A model generated the notes under the pieces. It searched no databases and had not been told where the DNA came from. It saw only the letters and a list, made by a program, of their open reading frames with translations. The translations under genes were made by a program, and so were the position numbers. Of a stretch of DNA of 64,000 nucleotides, positions 1-9,267 are shown one piece after another (position 1 is the first letter of the stretch; the number at the start of each line of letters is the position of its first letter). Source of the stretch: Myxococcales bacterium (GTDB lineage: Bacteria; Myxococcota_A; Bradymonadia; UBA7976; UBA1532); the NCBI GenBank assembly GCA_020633555.1, contig JACKDL010000014.1, positions 62,001-126,000 on the forward strand. The letters run 5' to 3'.

Positions 1-363
1 CTCACGCGCATGATCCGCGCCAGCGTGCTCGAGGTCATCGGCGACGACCACGTGGTCACCGCCCGCGCCAAGGGGCTGAGCGAGGGGCGGATCCTGGTGC
101 GGCACGTGCTGCGCAACGCGCTGATCCCGGTGATCACGGTCATGGGCCTGCAGTTCGGCGCCCTGCTCACGGGCGCCATCATCACCGAGAAGGTCTTCGC
201 CCGCCCCGGCGTGGGGACCCTGCTGCTCGACGCCATCCAGCAGCGCGACTACCCCACCGTGCAGGGCACCGTGCTGCTCATCGCCTGCACCTACGTGCTG
301 GTGAACCTGGCGGTGGATCTCCTGTACGCCGCGGTGGATCCGCGGGTGAGGTTGAGCGCGTGA
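1..363 (+). CDS. ABC transporter permease, DppB/OppB type (5' end outside window)
   Basis: This is the C-terminal part of an inner-membrane permease of the dipeptide/oligopeptide/nickel importer family. The reading frame is open from base 1, so the gene begins upstream. The cytoplasmic EAA loop that docks on the ATPase is visible early (ARAKGLSEGR, then RNALIP), followed by two hydrophobic segments and the usual short tail ending in DPRVRLSA. The stop overlaps the start of the second permease, as is normal for dppB-dppC pairs. The substrate cannot be told from this fragment; peptides are most common, but nickel and other small solutes use the same fold. Confidence 0.93.
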   Translation, partial: LTRMIRASVLEVIGDDHVVTARAKGLSEGRILVRHVLRNALIPVITVMGLQFGALLTGAIITEKVFARPGVGTLLLDAIQQRDYPTVQGTVLLIACTYVLVNLAVDLLYAAVDPRVRLSA

Positions 364-1175
364 TGGGCCGGGGGCGCTTCCCGTGGATCGTGGGCGGGGG
401 CCTGGTGGCGGTGGTGGCCGTGGCCGCCGTGCTGGCCCCGTGGCTGGCCCCCTACCCTCCCCATCAGCTCGATCTGGTGAACGACCTGGCGGGGCCCAGC
501 GCCGCCCACTGGCTGGGCACTGACGAGAACGGCGCCGACCTGCTCAGCCAGATCCTGTTCGGGGCCCGCATCGCGGCGCTGGTGGGCGTGGCCACGGTCA
601 CCCTGTGCGCCGTGGTGGGGGTGACGCTGGGGGCCATCAGCGGCTGGTTCGGCGGCCTGGTGGACGAGGTGATGATGCGCGTCATCGACGTGCTCATGGC
701 CTTCCCGGGCATCCTGCTGGCCATCCTGATCATCGCCATCACCCGCAGCCCCAGCCTGTGGGCCGTGGTGGGCGCCCTGAGCGTCACCGGCTGGGCCAGC
801 TACGCCCGGCTGGTGCGCGGGCAGGTGCTGGCCGCCCGCGAGCGCCCCTACGTGGTGGCCGCGCAGGCCATGGGGGCCCCGGCCTGGTGGATCATCGGCC
901 GCCACCTGCTGCCCAACGTCATCGCGCCGGTGATCGTGCAGGCCACCTTCGGCATGGCGGGCGCCATCCTGGCCGAGGCGGGCCTGAGCTTCCTGGGGCT
1001 GGGCCCCGACGGCGTGCCCTCGTGGGGGGCCCTGCTGGATCAGGGGGCGCGGTACTTCCTGGTGAGCGGCCACCTGGCCCTGTTCCCCGGGCTGGCGCTG
1101 CTGGCCACGGTGATGGGCATCAACCTGCTGGGCGACGCCCTGCGCGACCGCTGGGATCCGCGGGCCCACGGCTGA
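363..1175 (+). CDS. ABC transporter permease, DppC/OppC type
   Basis: Second permease of the peptide/nickel-type importer, about 270 residues. It has an N-terminal membrane anchor, the family motif LGTDENGADLLSQILFGAR near residues 55-75, several further membrane helices and the EAA loop (AAQAMGAPAWWI, then HLLPNVIAP). ATG at 363 overlaps the upstream stop; a GTG at 360 would add one residue. Spacing implies one transcript and a heterodimeric channel with the upstream permease. ATPase and solute-binding genes are not downstream, so they presumably lie upstream of the window. The gene ends convergently with the protease gene. Confidence 0.94.
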   Translation: MGRGRFPWIVGGGLVAVVAVAAVLAPWLAPYPPHQLDLVNDLAGPSAAHWLGTDENGADLLSQILFGARIAALVGVATVTLCAVVGVTLGAISGWFGGLVDEVMMRVIDVLMAFPGILLAILIIAITRSPSLWAVVGALSVTGWASYARLVRGQVLAARERPYVVAAQAMGAPAWWIIGRHLLPNVIAPVIVQATFGMAGAILAEAGLSFLGLGPDGVPSWGALLDQGARYFLVSGHLALFPGLALLATVMGINLLGDALRDRWDPRAHG

Positions 1176-1192
1176 GGCCCGGGCCACGGGCC
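1176..1192. terminator. Hairpin between convergent genes
   Basis: GGCCCG and CGGGCC form a 6-bp stem around a 5-base loop in the 19-base gap between the permease stop and the stop of the opposing protease gene. There is no T-tract, so termination function is inferred from position only. Confidence 0.4.
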
Positions 1193-1194
1193 CG

Positions 1195-2334
1195 TCAGTC
1201 GGGCTCCACCCGGTCGCCGTGCAGCCGGTCGGCGGCGGCCTGCAGCCCCTCGGCCAGGCGCCGCAGCTCGGCCGTGCGGCGCAGCCCGTCCAGGGTCACC
1301 ACCCCCACCAGCGCGTTGCTCTCGTCGTACACCAGCGCGGGCTGGTTCGCCTGGCGCACCTGCGCGAGCACCTCGGCCAGATCCGCGTCAGCGGACACCT
1401 GCAGCGGGGGCCCCACCAGCAGGTCCTGGGCGGCCCGATCGGGGCGCTCGCCGCGCAGGTCCTCGGGCAGCAGCACGCCCAGGGTCTCGCCCGGCCGCCG
1501 CACCACCGCCGCCTGGGCCCCGCTCATCAGCAGGTGGCGGGCCACCCCGGCCAGCTCGGTGCCCGGGTACACGCTCACCAGCCGGGTGACCATGGCCTGC
1601 CGGGCCGCCAGGCCCTCGAGCCGCGGGCCCAGGGTCACCCGCGCCTCCTCGCCGCCGGCGGCGAAGAACACCAGCAGGGCCACCAGGCTCAGCATGGGCA
1701 TGCCGTGCAGCAGCCCCAGCACGCCGCCGGCGATGGCCAGGAACCGCCCCACGCGGGCGGCCAGCCGGGTGGCCTGCGGGCGGCTCAGCCGATAGCGCAG
1801 CGCCCCGCGCAGCATGCGCCCGCCGTCCAGCGGGAAAGCCGGGATCAGGTTGAACACCGCCAGAAAGAGGTTGATGACCCCGAACATCTGCAGGGCCACG
1901 TAGACGTCCAGGGGCAGGCCCTGGATCCGCGCCACGGCCCAGGCCCCCGACAGCAGCATCAGGTTCACCGCCGGGCCCGCGAAGGCCATGCGCAGCTCCT
2001 GGCCCGGCGTGGCCTCCTCGTGCTCGATCTGCGTCACGCCGCCCAGGATCATCAGGGTGATCCCCTGCACCCGGCCGCCCTGCCGCAACGCCACCAGCGC
2101 GTGGCCGAACTCGTGCAGCGCCACCGACAGGAACAGCCCCGCCGCCATCAGCAGCCCGAAGGTCCCCGGGCTCAGGTGCAGGGCCTGGGGATCCACCCCC
2201 CAGCGGTGCAGCAGCACCGGCAGATCCCGCGACGCGATGGACAGGGCCACGAAGGGGGCGATGAGCAGCAGCGACACGTGCAGCCGCACCGGCACCCCCT
2301 TCAGGTGGGCGATGGTCCAGGCCGTGCGAAACAT
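1195..2334 (-). CDS. Site-2 protease (M50 zinc metallopeptidase) with CBS domains
   Basis: Intramembrane zinc protease of the S2P/SpoIVFB-like M50 group, about 379 residues. The zinc motif HEFGH lies near residues 74-78 inside a membrane helix. The second catalytic motif, NLIPAFPLDGG, supplies the Asp near residue 170. The C-terminal 150 residues look like a CBS-domain pair, the usual cytoplasmic nucleotide-sensing module of this subgroup. ATG at 2334 is preferred because AGGAG sits just upstream; a longer frame begins 12 codons earlier. These enzymes usually cleave anti-sigma factors or other membrane proteins, but the local substrate is unknown. The gene stands alone. Confidence 0.92.
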   Translation of the reverse strand: MFRTAWTIAHLKGVPVRLHVSLLLIAPFVALSIASRDLPVLLHRWGVDPQALHLSPGTFGLLMAAGLFLSVALHEFGHALVALRQGGRVQGITLMILGGVTQIEHEEATPGQELRMAFAGPAVNLMLLSGAWAVARIQGLPLDVYVALQMFGVINLFLAVFNLIPAFPLDGGRMLRGALRYRLSRPQATRLAARVGRFLAIAGGVLGLLHGMPMLSLVALLVFFAAGGEEARVTLGPRLEGLAARQAMVTRLVSVYPGTELAGVARHLLMSGAQAAVVRRPGETLGVLLPEDLRGERPDRAAQDLLVGPPLQVSADADLAEVLAQVRQANQPALVYDESNALVGVVTLDGLRRTAELRRLAEGLQAAADRLHGDRVEPD

Positions 2335-2497
2335 GGGGCGCTCCTGCGCTTGGGGCCGGGCTTGGCCCACGGGGTTGAGAGTCCGCGAAGGGGCCGGGTT
2401 TCAGCAAGCGGGCCGCTGCGCGCCGGTGCCGTTGCCCGATCGGGCGCGCCGCGGGTCACAGAGGGTGAAGACGAACCCAAGCCCGTGGAGGCCCCCC

Positions 2498-2812
2498 ATG
2501 TTCACCCGCATCACCTGGCTGACCGCCTGCGCCGCCTTCGGCGCCCTGCTCTCCTTCACCGTCGCCTCGGCCGGGGGGCCCGCGCCCGCCGCCCCGGCGC
2601 CCCTGGGCTGCGGCGAGATCGAGGGCTGCGCCGCCGACTGCGCCGAGGCCGGCGGTGGCGTGGGCGCGTGCGAGCAGGCCTGCCTGGCCCAGGCCAGCCG
2701 ATCGGCCGCCGCCGCCCACGGGCTGGTGGAGCGCTGCCTGGCCCGGCACTGCGCCGACGGCGTCTGCGCGCCCGACACCTGCGAGGCCGAGCTGACCGCC
2801 TGCTACAACTGA
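2498..2812 (+). CDS. Small exported cysteine-rich protein
   Basis: 104 residues. A hydrophobic N-terminal segment (residues 4-24, ending ASAGG) looks like a Sec signal peptide, followed by a short Pro/Ala stretch and a mature part with ten cysteines, several in CxxxC spacing (GCAADCAEA, CEQACLAQ, CLARHC). An even number of cysteines in an exported peptide suggests disulfide pairing; metal binding is possible. I do not recognise a family. The ATG follows a GGAGG-like sequence. It is transcribed away from the protease gene, with which it shares an intergenic region of about 160 bases. Confidence 0.75.
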   Translation: MFTRITWLTACAAFGALLSFTVASAGGPAPAAPAPLGCGEIEGCAADCAEAGGGVGACEQACLAQASRSAAAAHGLVERCLARHCADGVCAPDTCEAELTACYN

Positions 2813-2846
2813 GCGGGGACCGGGGGCGTGGGCGCGGGTCCGGGGA

Positions 2847-3641
2847 TCAGACCTCGGCCTCGGGATCGCAGCGCGCCCAGGCTTCGTCCAGGGCCTCGGT
2901 GATCCAGGGGGTCAGCTCGGGGTGGGTGCGCAGGCCGTCCAGCACCGGCAGCAGGCTGGGATCGCCCAGGCTGGCGGCGGCCTCCAGCAGCACCGGATCG
3001 GGGCCCAGCTCCACCAGCGCCACCCGCAGGGGCTCCACCGCCTCGGGGGCGTGGCGCCGGGCCAGGCCGGCGATGGCCTCCACCCGGCAGCCCAGGCTGG
3101 CGTCGGTCAGCCGCGCCACCAGGGCGGCGCGCACGGCGTCGTCGTCGGCCTCGGTGTGGCCGCCCAAGGCGCAGGTGGCCCAGGTGCGCACGGGCTCGGC
3201 CTCGTCGGCGCTCAGGCCGATCAGGGTGGCCAGGCACACCTCGTCCTCGCGGCCCATGAGCCCGAAGACCACGCCCTCGCGGACCAGCGGATCGGCGTGC
3301 TCGGCCAGGGCCAGCAGGGGCTCCAGCACGCCCGCGTCGTCGAAGCGCTGGGCCGCGGCGGTCAGCGCCGCCAGCACCACCGCCGACTTCTCGATGAGCA
3401 TGCGGTTGACGATCACCGAGCGCACCTTGGCGGCGTCGGCCTCGTCCAGCTCGAGCTGACCGGCCACCTCGGCGGCCACCGCCCGCAGCGGCGCGCGGGC
3501 CGCGTCCAGGTGCTCCAGGGTGGCGGCCACCACCTCGCGGCCCACCCGACCCTGCAGGGCCATCAGGGCGGCGGCTGCGGCCGAGGGGTCCGGCTGCGTC
3601 GCGGCAGTGAACAGGGCGTGCAGATCGGCATGGGTTTCCAC
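2847..3641 (-). CDS. HEAT-repeat protein
   Basis: 264-residue soluble protein made of tandem helical repeats of about 30 residues with the HEAT/PBS-lyase pattern (for example ALAEHADPLVREGVVFGLMG and RLTDASLGCRVEAIAGLARR). Such proteins are scaffolds for protein-protein contacts; no catalytic motif is visible. The frame stays open far upstream, but GTG at 3641 preceded by GGGAG at proper spacing, in front of ETHADLHALF, is the best start. It is divergent from the cNMP-kinase gene across 132 bases, so the two may share a control region. Confidence 0.82.
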   Translation of the reverse strand: METHADLHALFTAATQPDPSAAAAALMALQGRVGREVVAATLEHLDAARAPLRAVAAEVAGQLELDEADAAKVRSVIVNRMLIEKSAVVLAALTAAAQRFDDAGVLEPLLALAEHADPLVREGVVFGLMGREDEVCLATLIGLSADEAEPVRTWATCALGGHTEADDDAVRAALVARLTDASLGCRVEAIAGLARRHAPEAVEPLRVALVELGPDPVLLEAAASLGDPSLLPVLDGLRTHPELTPWITEALDEAWARCDPEAEV

Positions 3642-3773
3642 CGCAGACTCCCGAGCGAAAAGGCGCGGGATGATGCATTCACCGGGGCCCTCACCGCAAG
3701 CCCGGTGCCCCGCGGACCCCGCGGCGACCCCGCACTGGACGTGGGCGGCGTGGCGCCCCACACTCGGACGGGC

Positions 3774-5148
<1,375 letters not shown>

Positions 5149-5162
<14 letters not shown>

Positions 5163-5472
5163 CCCCGCGCGCCGCCAGCCAGGCGCCCAGCTCGCAGGCG
5201 TCGGGATCCCCCTCGGCGCACAGCGCCCCAATGGCCTCGGTGTCGGGATCCCGCAGGCCGTCGCTCACCCACACCAGGCAGGCCAGCTCCAGCTCCCCCA
5301 TGCACAGCCGGGCGAGCGCCGGCTCGGCCTGGGCCCAGGTGAGGCCGTCGGGTTGGTACACCAGCCGGGTCAGCAGCTCGGCGGTGGTGGGCAGCGGCGG
5401 GGGGCTGAGCGCGGGGACCGGGCTCAGCACGGGCAGCCACAGCAGGCTCGGGGGGAAGACGCAGGCGGGCAT
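5149..5472 (-). CDS. Small exported hypothetical protein
   Basis: 107 residues. The hydrophobic N-terminus (residues 3-20, CVFPPSLLWLPVLS) could be a signal or lipoprotein-like leader, followed by a helical part with four further cysteines (LARLCMGELELACLVW, ALCAEGDPDACELG) that resembles the edge of Sel1-type helical repeats. ATG at 5472 has GAGG upstream; the frame also allows a GTG at 5499. It overlaps the convergent kinase gene by 14 bases. No family is recognised. Base composition matches its neighbours. Confidence 0.55.
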
Positions 5473-5487
5473 GGCGACCTCGACGTT

Positions 5488-5505
5488 GAAGGGGTCCACC
5501 CCTTC
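5488..5505. promoter_or_regulatory. 18-base near-perfect dyad upstream of small exported protein
   Basis: GAAGGGGT-CC-ACCCCTTC is an 8-2-8 inverted repeat 16-33 bases upstream of the preferred start at 5472. The two-base centre suits a dimeric repressor site better than an RNA hairpin. It overlaps the longer alternative reading frame. Confidence 0.35.
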
Positions 5506-5551
5506 CCATCGGCGGCGCGCGGCGCGTGTCGCGTCTATTTCGGGCAGGAAA

Positions 5552-5571
5552 TGAGATCGGAAGTGATCTCA
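5552..5571 (-). terminator. Terminator-like hairpin after the Lys/Gly repeat protein gene
   Basis: TGAGATC and GATCTCA form a perfect 7-bp stem with a 6-base loop, 45 bases past the stop at 5617. On the minus strand it is followed by TTTCC, a short T-run, so it could act as a weak intrinsic terminator. A dyad operator for the next gene is the alternative. Confidence 0.45.
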
Positions 5572-5616
5572 ACGAGATGCGGGCGACCGTGGGCAGGCAC
5601 GGCGCCCGCCGGTCGA

Positions 5617-6111
5617 TCAGTGACCCATCTTGTCGATCTTGACCTTGGCGCCCTCGGGGCCGGTCTTGACCTTGGCGCCCTTGGTCTTCACCTGGGCGCC
5701 CTCGGGGCCGGTCTCGACCTTGGCCTCGTCGTGCTTCACCTTGGCGCCCTGGGGGCCGGTGCGGACCTTCAGGCCCTTGCCGCCCATGACCTTGCCGCCC
5801 TTGCCCTTGCGGCCGCGCAGCATCAGGTCGTGCTTCTTGTGGCCCTTCTTCTCGCCCTTGGCGTCCTTCACCTCGGGCTTCACCTTGCCCTTGCGATCGG
5901 TGACCACCTGGGCCTCGTCGGTCTTGACCTTGGCGCCCTCGGGGCCGGTCTTGACCTTGGCCTCGCCCGTCTCGACCTCGGTGCCGCCGGGGCCGACCTT
6001 CACCTTGGCGCCGGTGGTGTTGACCTGCATCGGGGCGCCGGGCTGGGCCTGCGCGGGGCTGAAGGCCAGGAGGCTGCCGAGGGCCAGGGTCGTCAGAAAG
6101 AAGCTGCGCAT
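5617..6111 (-). CDS. Exported Lys/Gly/Val repeat protein
   Basis: 164 residues. A clean signal peptide (about residues 1-22, cut near AQAQPG) precedes a strongly repetitive, Lys-rich mature part built on a unit like GAKVKTGPEGAKVKTDE. It is interrupted in the middle by a very basic segment (GEKKGHKKH, RGRKGKGGKV). Alternating Val/Lys with Gly-Pro turns suggests short beta strands separated by turns, which could bind polyanions or assemble on the cell surface. No enzyme motif and no recognised family. ATG at 6111 follows GGAGAG. It is divergent from the acyltransferase gene. Confidence 0.82.
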   Translation of the reverse strand: MRSFFLTTLALGSLLAFSPAQAQPGAPMQVNTTGAKVKVGPGGTEVETGEAKVKTGPEGAKVKTDEAQVVTDRKGKVKPEVKDAKGEKKGHKKHDLMLRGRKGKGGKVMGGKGLKVRTGPQGAKVKHDEAKVETGPEGAQVKTKGAKVKTGPEGAKVKIDKMGH

Positions 6112-6251
6112 CGTATCTCTCCAGGTTGAGTGATGCGGCGCGGAGCATAGCAGGGGCCCCACGCCGGATCGCTCCAAACGCACACGCGCGCGGCCCTGGG
6201 CAAGGGGGCCGCCGGCGGCGCACACTGGCAGCCCCTTCCCCGGAGTCCCCG

Positions 6252-7400
6252 GTGCCGCTCGCACGCATCATGTCTTGGGCCAGCAGCCGCCTGGTGCCCG
6301 TCCACACGGCCACCTCGCCCGCCGATCGCGAGGCGGTGGCCCGGTTCCGCTACCGCGTGTTCGTGGACGAGCTGGGCAAGCCCGTGGGCAACGCCGATCA
6401 CGGCACCCGGCGGGTGGACGACCCCATCGACGACGATCCCGCCGCCACCCACCTGTACGCGGGGACGCCCGACGCGCTGCAGGGGGTCATGCGGGTGCTG
6501 TGCTGGGGGCCTGGGCAGGTGGATGCGCAGGTGTACGCCGAGTGCTCCATGGACCGCTTCCCGGGCATCGACGGGCTGGCGGTGTGTGAGCTGGGCCGCG
6601 GCATGGTGAGCCGCGAGGCCCGCGGCGGCGTGGTGCTGCTGGCGCTCATCCAGCGGGCCGTCGAGGTGGCCGCGGCCGCGGGCAGCGACCTGCTGTTCCT
6701 GTTCTGCGTGCCCAACCTGGTGCCGCACTACCAGCGGCTGGGGGCCCGGCCCTTCGGGGGCCGCACCGTGCCCCACGACACCGGGCTCAGCGTGCCGATG
6801 GTGGTGGTGCTCACCGACGTGGCGCACCTGCGGCACGTGGGCTCACCCCTGCACCGGCTGGTGAAGCGGCTCTTCGGCCACCGCCCCCCGCTGGACACCC
6901 GCCCCTTCGCCCACCTGCTGGCCGACGACGCCGCCGTCGTTGAGCTGGAGTGCGGCCGGGTCGAGGCCAAGGTCGCCAGCAGCGAGGGCGCCGATCGCAC
7001 CTCGGTGTTCGACGGCCTGAGCCCGGCCAGCCGGCAGCGGCTGTTCGAGTCGTGCCTGGTGCTCGAGGTGGCCGAGGGCGATCCGCTGACCCAGGCCGGC
7101 ATGGTGGATCGCGAGGTCTACGTGGTGCTCAACGGCCTGGTGGCGGTGGAGCAGGGCGGCGTGCAGTTTGCGCTGCTCGGGCCGGGCGACGTGTTCGGCG
7201 AGGTGGCCTTCTTCTCGTCGGCGGGCCGGCGCACCGCCGAGGTGCGGGCCCTGAGCGCGGCGCGGGTGCTCATCATCCGCCGCCGCTTCCTGCGCACCCT
7301 GGGCGCGAAGGACCCCGACGCCGCCCTGCGCGTCAGCCTGAACCTGGGCCGGGTGCTGGCCGATCGCTTCGCCGATCTGAGCCGCAGCCTGAACGACTGA
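6252..7400 (+). CDS. FeeM/LuxI-like N-acyltransferase fused to a cyclic-nucleotide-binding domain
   Basis: 382 residues. The first 190 resemble the acyl-CoA/acyl-ACP N-acyltransferase fold of N-acyl amino acid synthases and autoinducer synthases: the RFRYRVFVDE segment near residues 31-40, then CELGRGMVS, then a hydrophobic strand LLFLFCVPNLVPHYQRLGARPF. Residues about 255-370 form a cNMP-binding domain with cassette FGEVAFF...RRTAEV. This suggests production of an acylated small molecule under cyclic-nucleotide control, by analogy with cAMP-gated mycobacterial acetyltransferases; product and ligand are unknown. GTG at 6252 has GGAG at good spacing; ATG 6270 is an alternative. A membrane kinase follows after 56 bases. 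Confidence 0.8.
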   Translation: MPLARIMSWASSRLVPVHTATSPADREAVARFRYRVFVDELGKPVGNADHGTRRVDDPIDDDPAATHLYAGTPDALQGVMRVLCWGPGQVDAQVYAECSMDRFPGIDGLAVCELGRGMVSREARGGVVLLALIQRAVEVAAAAGSDLLFLFCVPNLVPHYQRLGARPFGGRTVPHDTGLSVPMVVVLTDVAHLRHVGSPLHRLVKRLFGHRPPLDTRPFAHLLADDAAVVELECGRVEAKVASSEGADRTSVFDGLSPASRQRLFESCLVLEVAEGDPLTQAGMVDREVYVVLNGLVAVEQGGVQFALLGPGDVFGEVAFFSSAGRRTAEVRALSAARVLIIRRRFLRTLGAKDPDAALRVSLNLGRVLADRFADLSRSLND

Positions 7401-7456
7401 CCGCCGCGCAGCCGCGGGGCTGGACGGGGGCCCACCGCGAGGGCCAAGCTGCGCCC

Positions 7457-8716
7457 ATGGCACCTGGGAACGACGGCGCGCTGCTGCTGGGGCGGTACCG
7501 GCTGGCCTATGAGCTGGGCCGCGGCGGTGCGGGCATCGTCTACGGCGCCCAGGACATGACCCTGGGCCGCGAGGTGGCGGTGAAGGTGCTGCAGGGCCGC
7601 CCCCGGGTGCCCCAGGCCGCCGCCCGCATGGCCCGCGAGGCCCAGGCCCTGGCCGACGTGCAGCACCCGCACCTGGTGCGGCTGCTGGACTACGGCGATG
7701 AGGGCGGCACCCCGTGCCTGGTGATGGAGCTGGTCGACGGCATCGACCTGCGGGGCCTGTGCGCCCACCACCCCTGCACCGTGGCCGAGACGGTGGTGAT
7801 CCTCGACCAGACGCTGGCGGCCCTGCAGGCCTGCCACGCTCGCGGCTACGTGCACCGCGACCTGAAGCCCGGCAACGTGCTGGTGCAGCGCGGCGACGCC
7901 CCCCTGTCGGTCAAGATCATCGACTTCGGCATCGTGCAGATCGCGGGCGACGCCGGGGCCACGGCGCTGACGGTGCAGGGCCAGATCTTCGGCAGCCTGC
8001 GCTACATGGCCCCCGAGCAGTGGTCCCAGGTGGGCGTGGGCCCGCGCACCGACCTGTACGCCGTGGGGCTCTTGGGCTACTGGCTGCTGGCCGGCGGCCA
8101 GCACTTCATCCCGTCGGCCGCGCCCCAGGCCATGTACCAGGCCCACACCGATCCCCGGCTGAGGCCCACGCCCAGCCACGGGGCCGCAGGCGACCCCGTG
8201 CCGCCGGCGCTGCTGGCGGTGCTGGCCCGGGCCGCCGCGCCCCGCCCCCAGGACCGCTTCGAGGACGCTGAGGCCATGCGGGCCGCCCTGGCCCCCCTGC
8301 GCCCGCGGCACACGGTCTACCCGCCGCCGACCTTGCTGCACGCCCTGGACGAGGCCCCCACGGCGCCCGTGCCACGGGGCGCGTCGGAGCTGCGCGACGC
8401 GCTGGCGCAGGCCGCGGCCGCGGGCCTGACCGAGCCCGACGCGCCCAAGGCCGAGGACCTGCTGGCGGCCACCGTCGTGCAGGACACGCCCAGCCAGGAC
8501 GACCGCGCGCTGGGCGTGCGGCTGAGCGAGGCGCTGGGCCAGGTGAGCCGCCCGCCCGAGCTGCCCGATCCCGCGCCGACGCCGGCCGCGCCCGCGCCGA
8601 CGGCGCCCCCCGAAGGGGCCGCGGCGCCGCCTGCCGGTGGCGTGCCGTGGTGGATGCTCTTGCTGGCCGCGGCGGGCTTCGGCGGGCTGGTGGGGCTGAT
8701 CCTCAGCCGGCTGTGA
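7457..8716 (+). CDS. Ser/Thr protein kinase with C-terminal membrane anchor
   Basis: 419 residues. Kinase domain at about 13-280: glycine loop GRGGAGIV, Lys43, alpha-C Glu61, HRDLKPGN 133-140, DFG 156-158, APE 185-187. A Pro/Ala-rich linker follows, and a single membrane helix at the extreme C-terminus (WWMLLLAAAGFGGLVGLIL) leaves no extracellular sensor, so it is tail-anchored. It lies 56 bases after the acyltransferase-cNMP gene on the same strand and probably shares its transcript. The end overlaps the convergent lspA by 14 bases. Confidence 0.92.
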   Translation: MAPGNDGALLLGRYRLAYELGRGGAGIVYGAQDMTLGREVAVKVLQGRPRVPQAAARMAREAQALADVQHPHLVRLLDYGDEGGTPCLVMELVDGIDLRGLCAHHPCTVAETVVILDQTLAALQACHARGYVHRDLKPGNVLVQRGDAPLSVKIIDFGIVQIAGDAGATALTVQGQIFGSLRYMAPEQWSQVGVGPRTDLYAVGLLGYWLLAGGQHFIPSAAPQAMYQAHTDPRLRPTPSHGAAGDPVPPALLAVLARAAAPRPQDRFEDAEAMRAALAPLRPRHTVYPPPTLLHALDEAPTAPVPRGASELRDALAQAAAAGLTEPDAPKAEDLLAATVVQDTPSQDDRALGVRLSEALGQVSRPPELPDPAPTPAAPAPTAPPEGAAAPPAGGVPWWMLLLAAAGFGGLVGLILSRL

Positions 8717-9242
8717 CCGCCCGCGGCGGCTCGCCCCGGGGGCGACCCAGCCGGCGAGCGTCCAGCAGCAACAGCACCGCACCCACCGCGATGGCCACGT
8801 CCGCCAGGTTGAAGGTGGGCAGCGCGCTCGCCCCCGCCGTAATCTGAAGGAAGTCCACGACATAGCCGTGGTTCACGCGGTCCACCAGGTTGCCCAGGCT
8901 GCCCCCCAGCATGAGCGCCAGGCCCCACTGGAGGGCCCGATGACCGTGGGCGCGACGGTACAGGAACCACACCACCGCCACCGCGATCACCGCCACCCCG
9001 GCGAAGAGCAAGCCATGTTGCAGCGGCGGCAGCTCACCGGCGAGGCCCATGGCGGCCCCCCGGTTGCCGCCCACCCGCAGGTTCAGCCAGGCGTCGGTGA
9101 CGGGCCAGGTGCCCGACAGGATGTGCGCCGGCTCGCGGGGCAGGGGCCCCTCCACCAGCAGGCGCACCGCCGCCCACTTGCTCCACTGATCGGCGCTGAA
9201 GGCGAAGCTGGCCCAGGCCAGGAAGGGCAGGTGCCGGGGCAC
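8703..9242 (-). CDS. lspA: Lipoprotein signal peptidase (signal peptidase II)
   Basis: 179-residue inner-membrane aspartyl protease that removes signal peptides from diacylated prolipoproteins. Four membrane helices are visible. The family blocks are present: DQWSK near 18-22, NRGAAMG near 60-66, GNLVDRV...GYVVDF with Asp130, and FNLAD with Asp148 as the second catalytic Asp. Met replaces the usual Phe in the NxGAAF block. Start GTG 9242 has only a weak ribosome site and lies 25 bases after the preceding gene. The many lipoproteins in this window are its expected substrates. Confidence 0.94.
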   Translation of the reverse strand: MPRHLPFLAWASFAFSADQWSKWAAVRLLVEGPLPREPAHILSGTWPVTDAWLNLRVGGNRGAAMGLAGELPPLQHGLLFAGVAVIAVAVVWFLYRRAHGHRALQWGLALMLGGSLGNLVDRVNHGYVVDFLQITAGASALPTFNLADVAIAVGAVLLLLDARRLGRPRGEPPRAVTAG

Positions 9243-9267
9243 GGGGCGGGGGGACCGGCGGCGCCGG

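Noticed and set aside
2803..3678. Overlapping frames within the HEAT gene
   Set aside because: Arg/Gly/Pro-rich products without domains, typical of GC-rich shadow frames.
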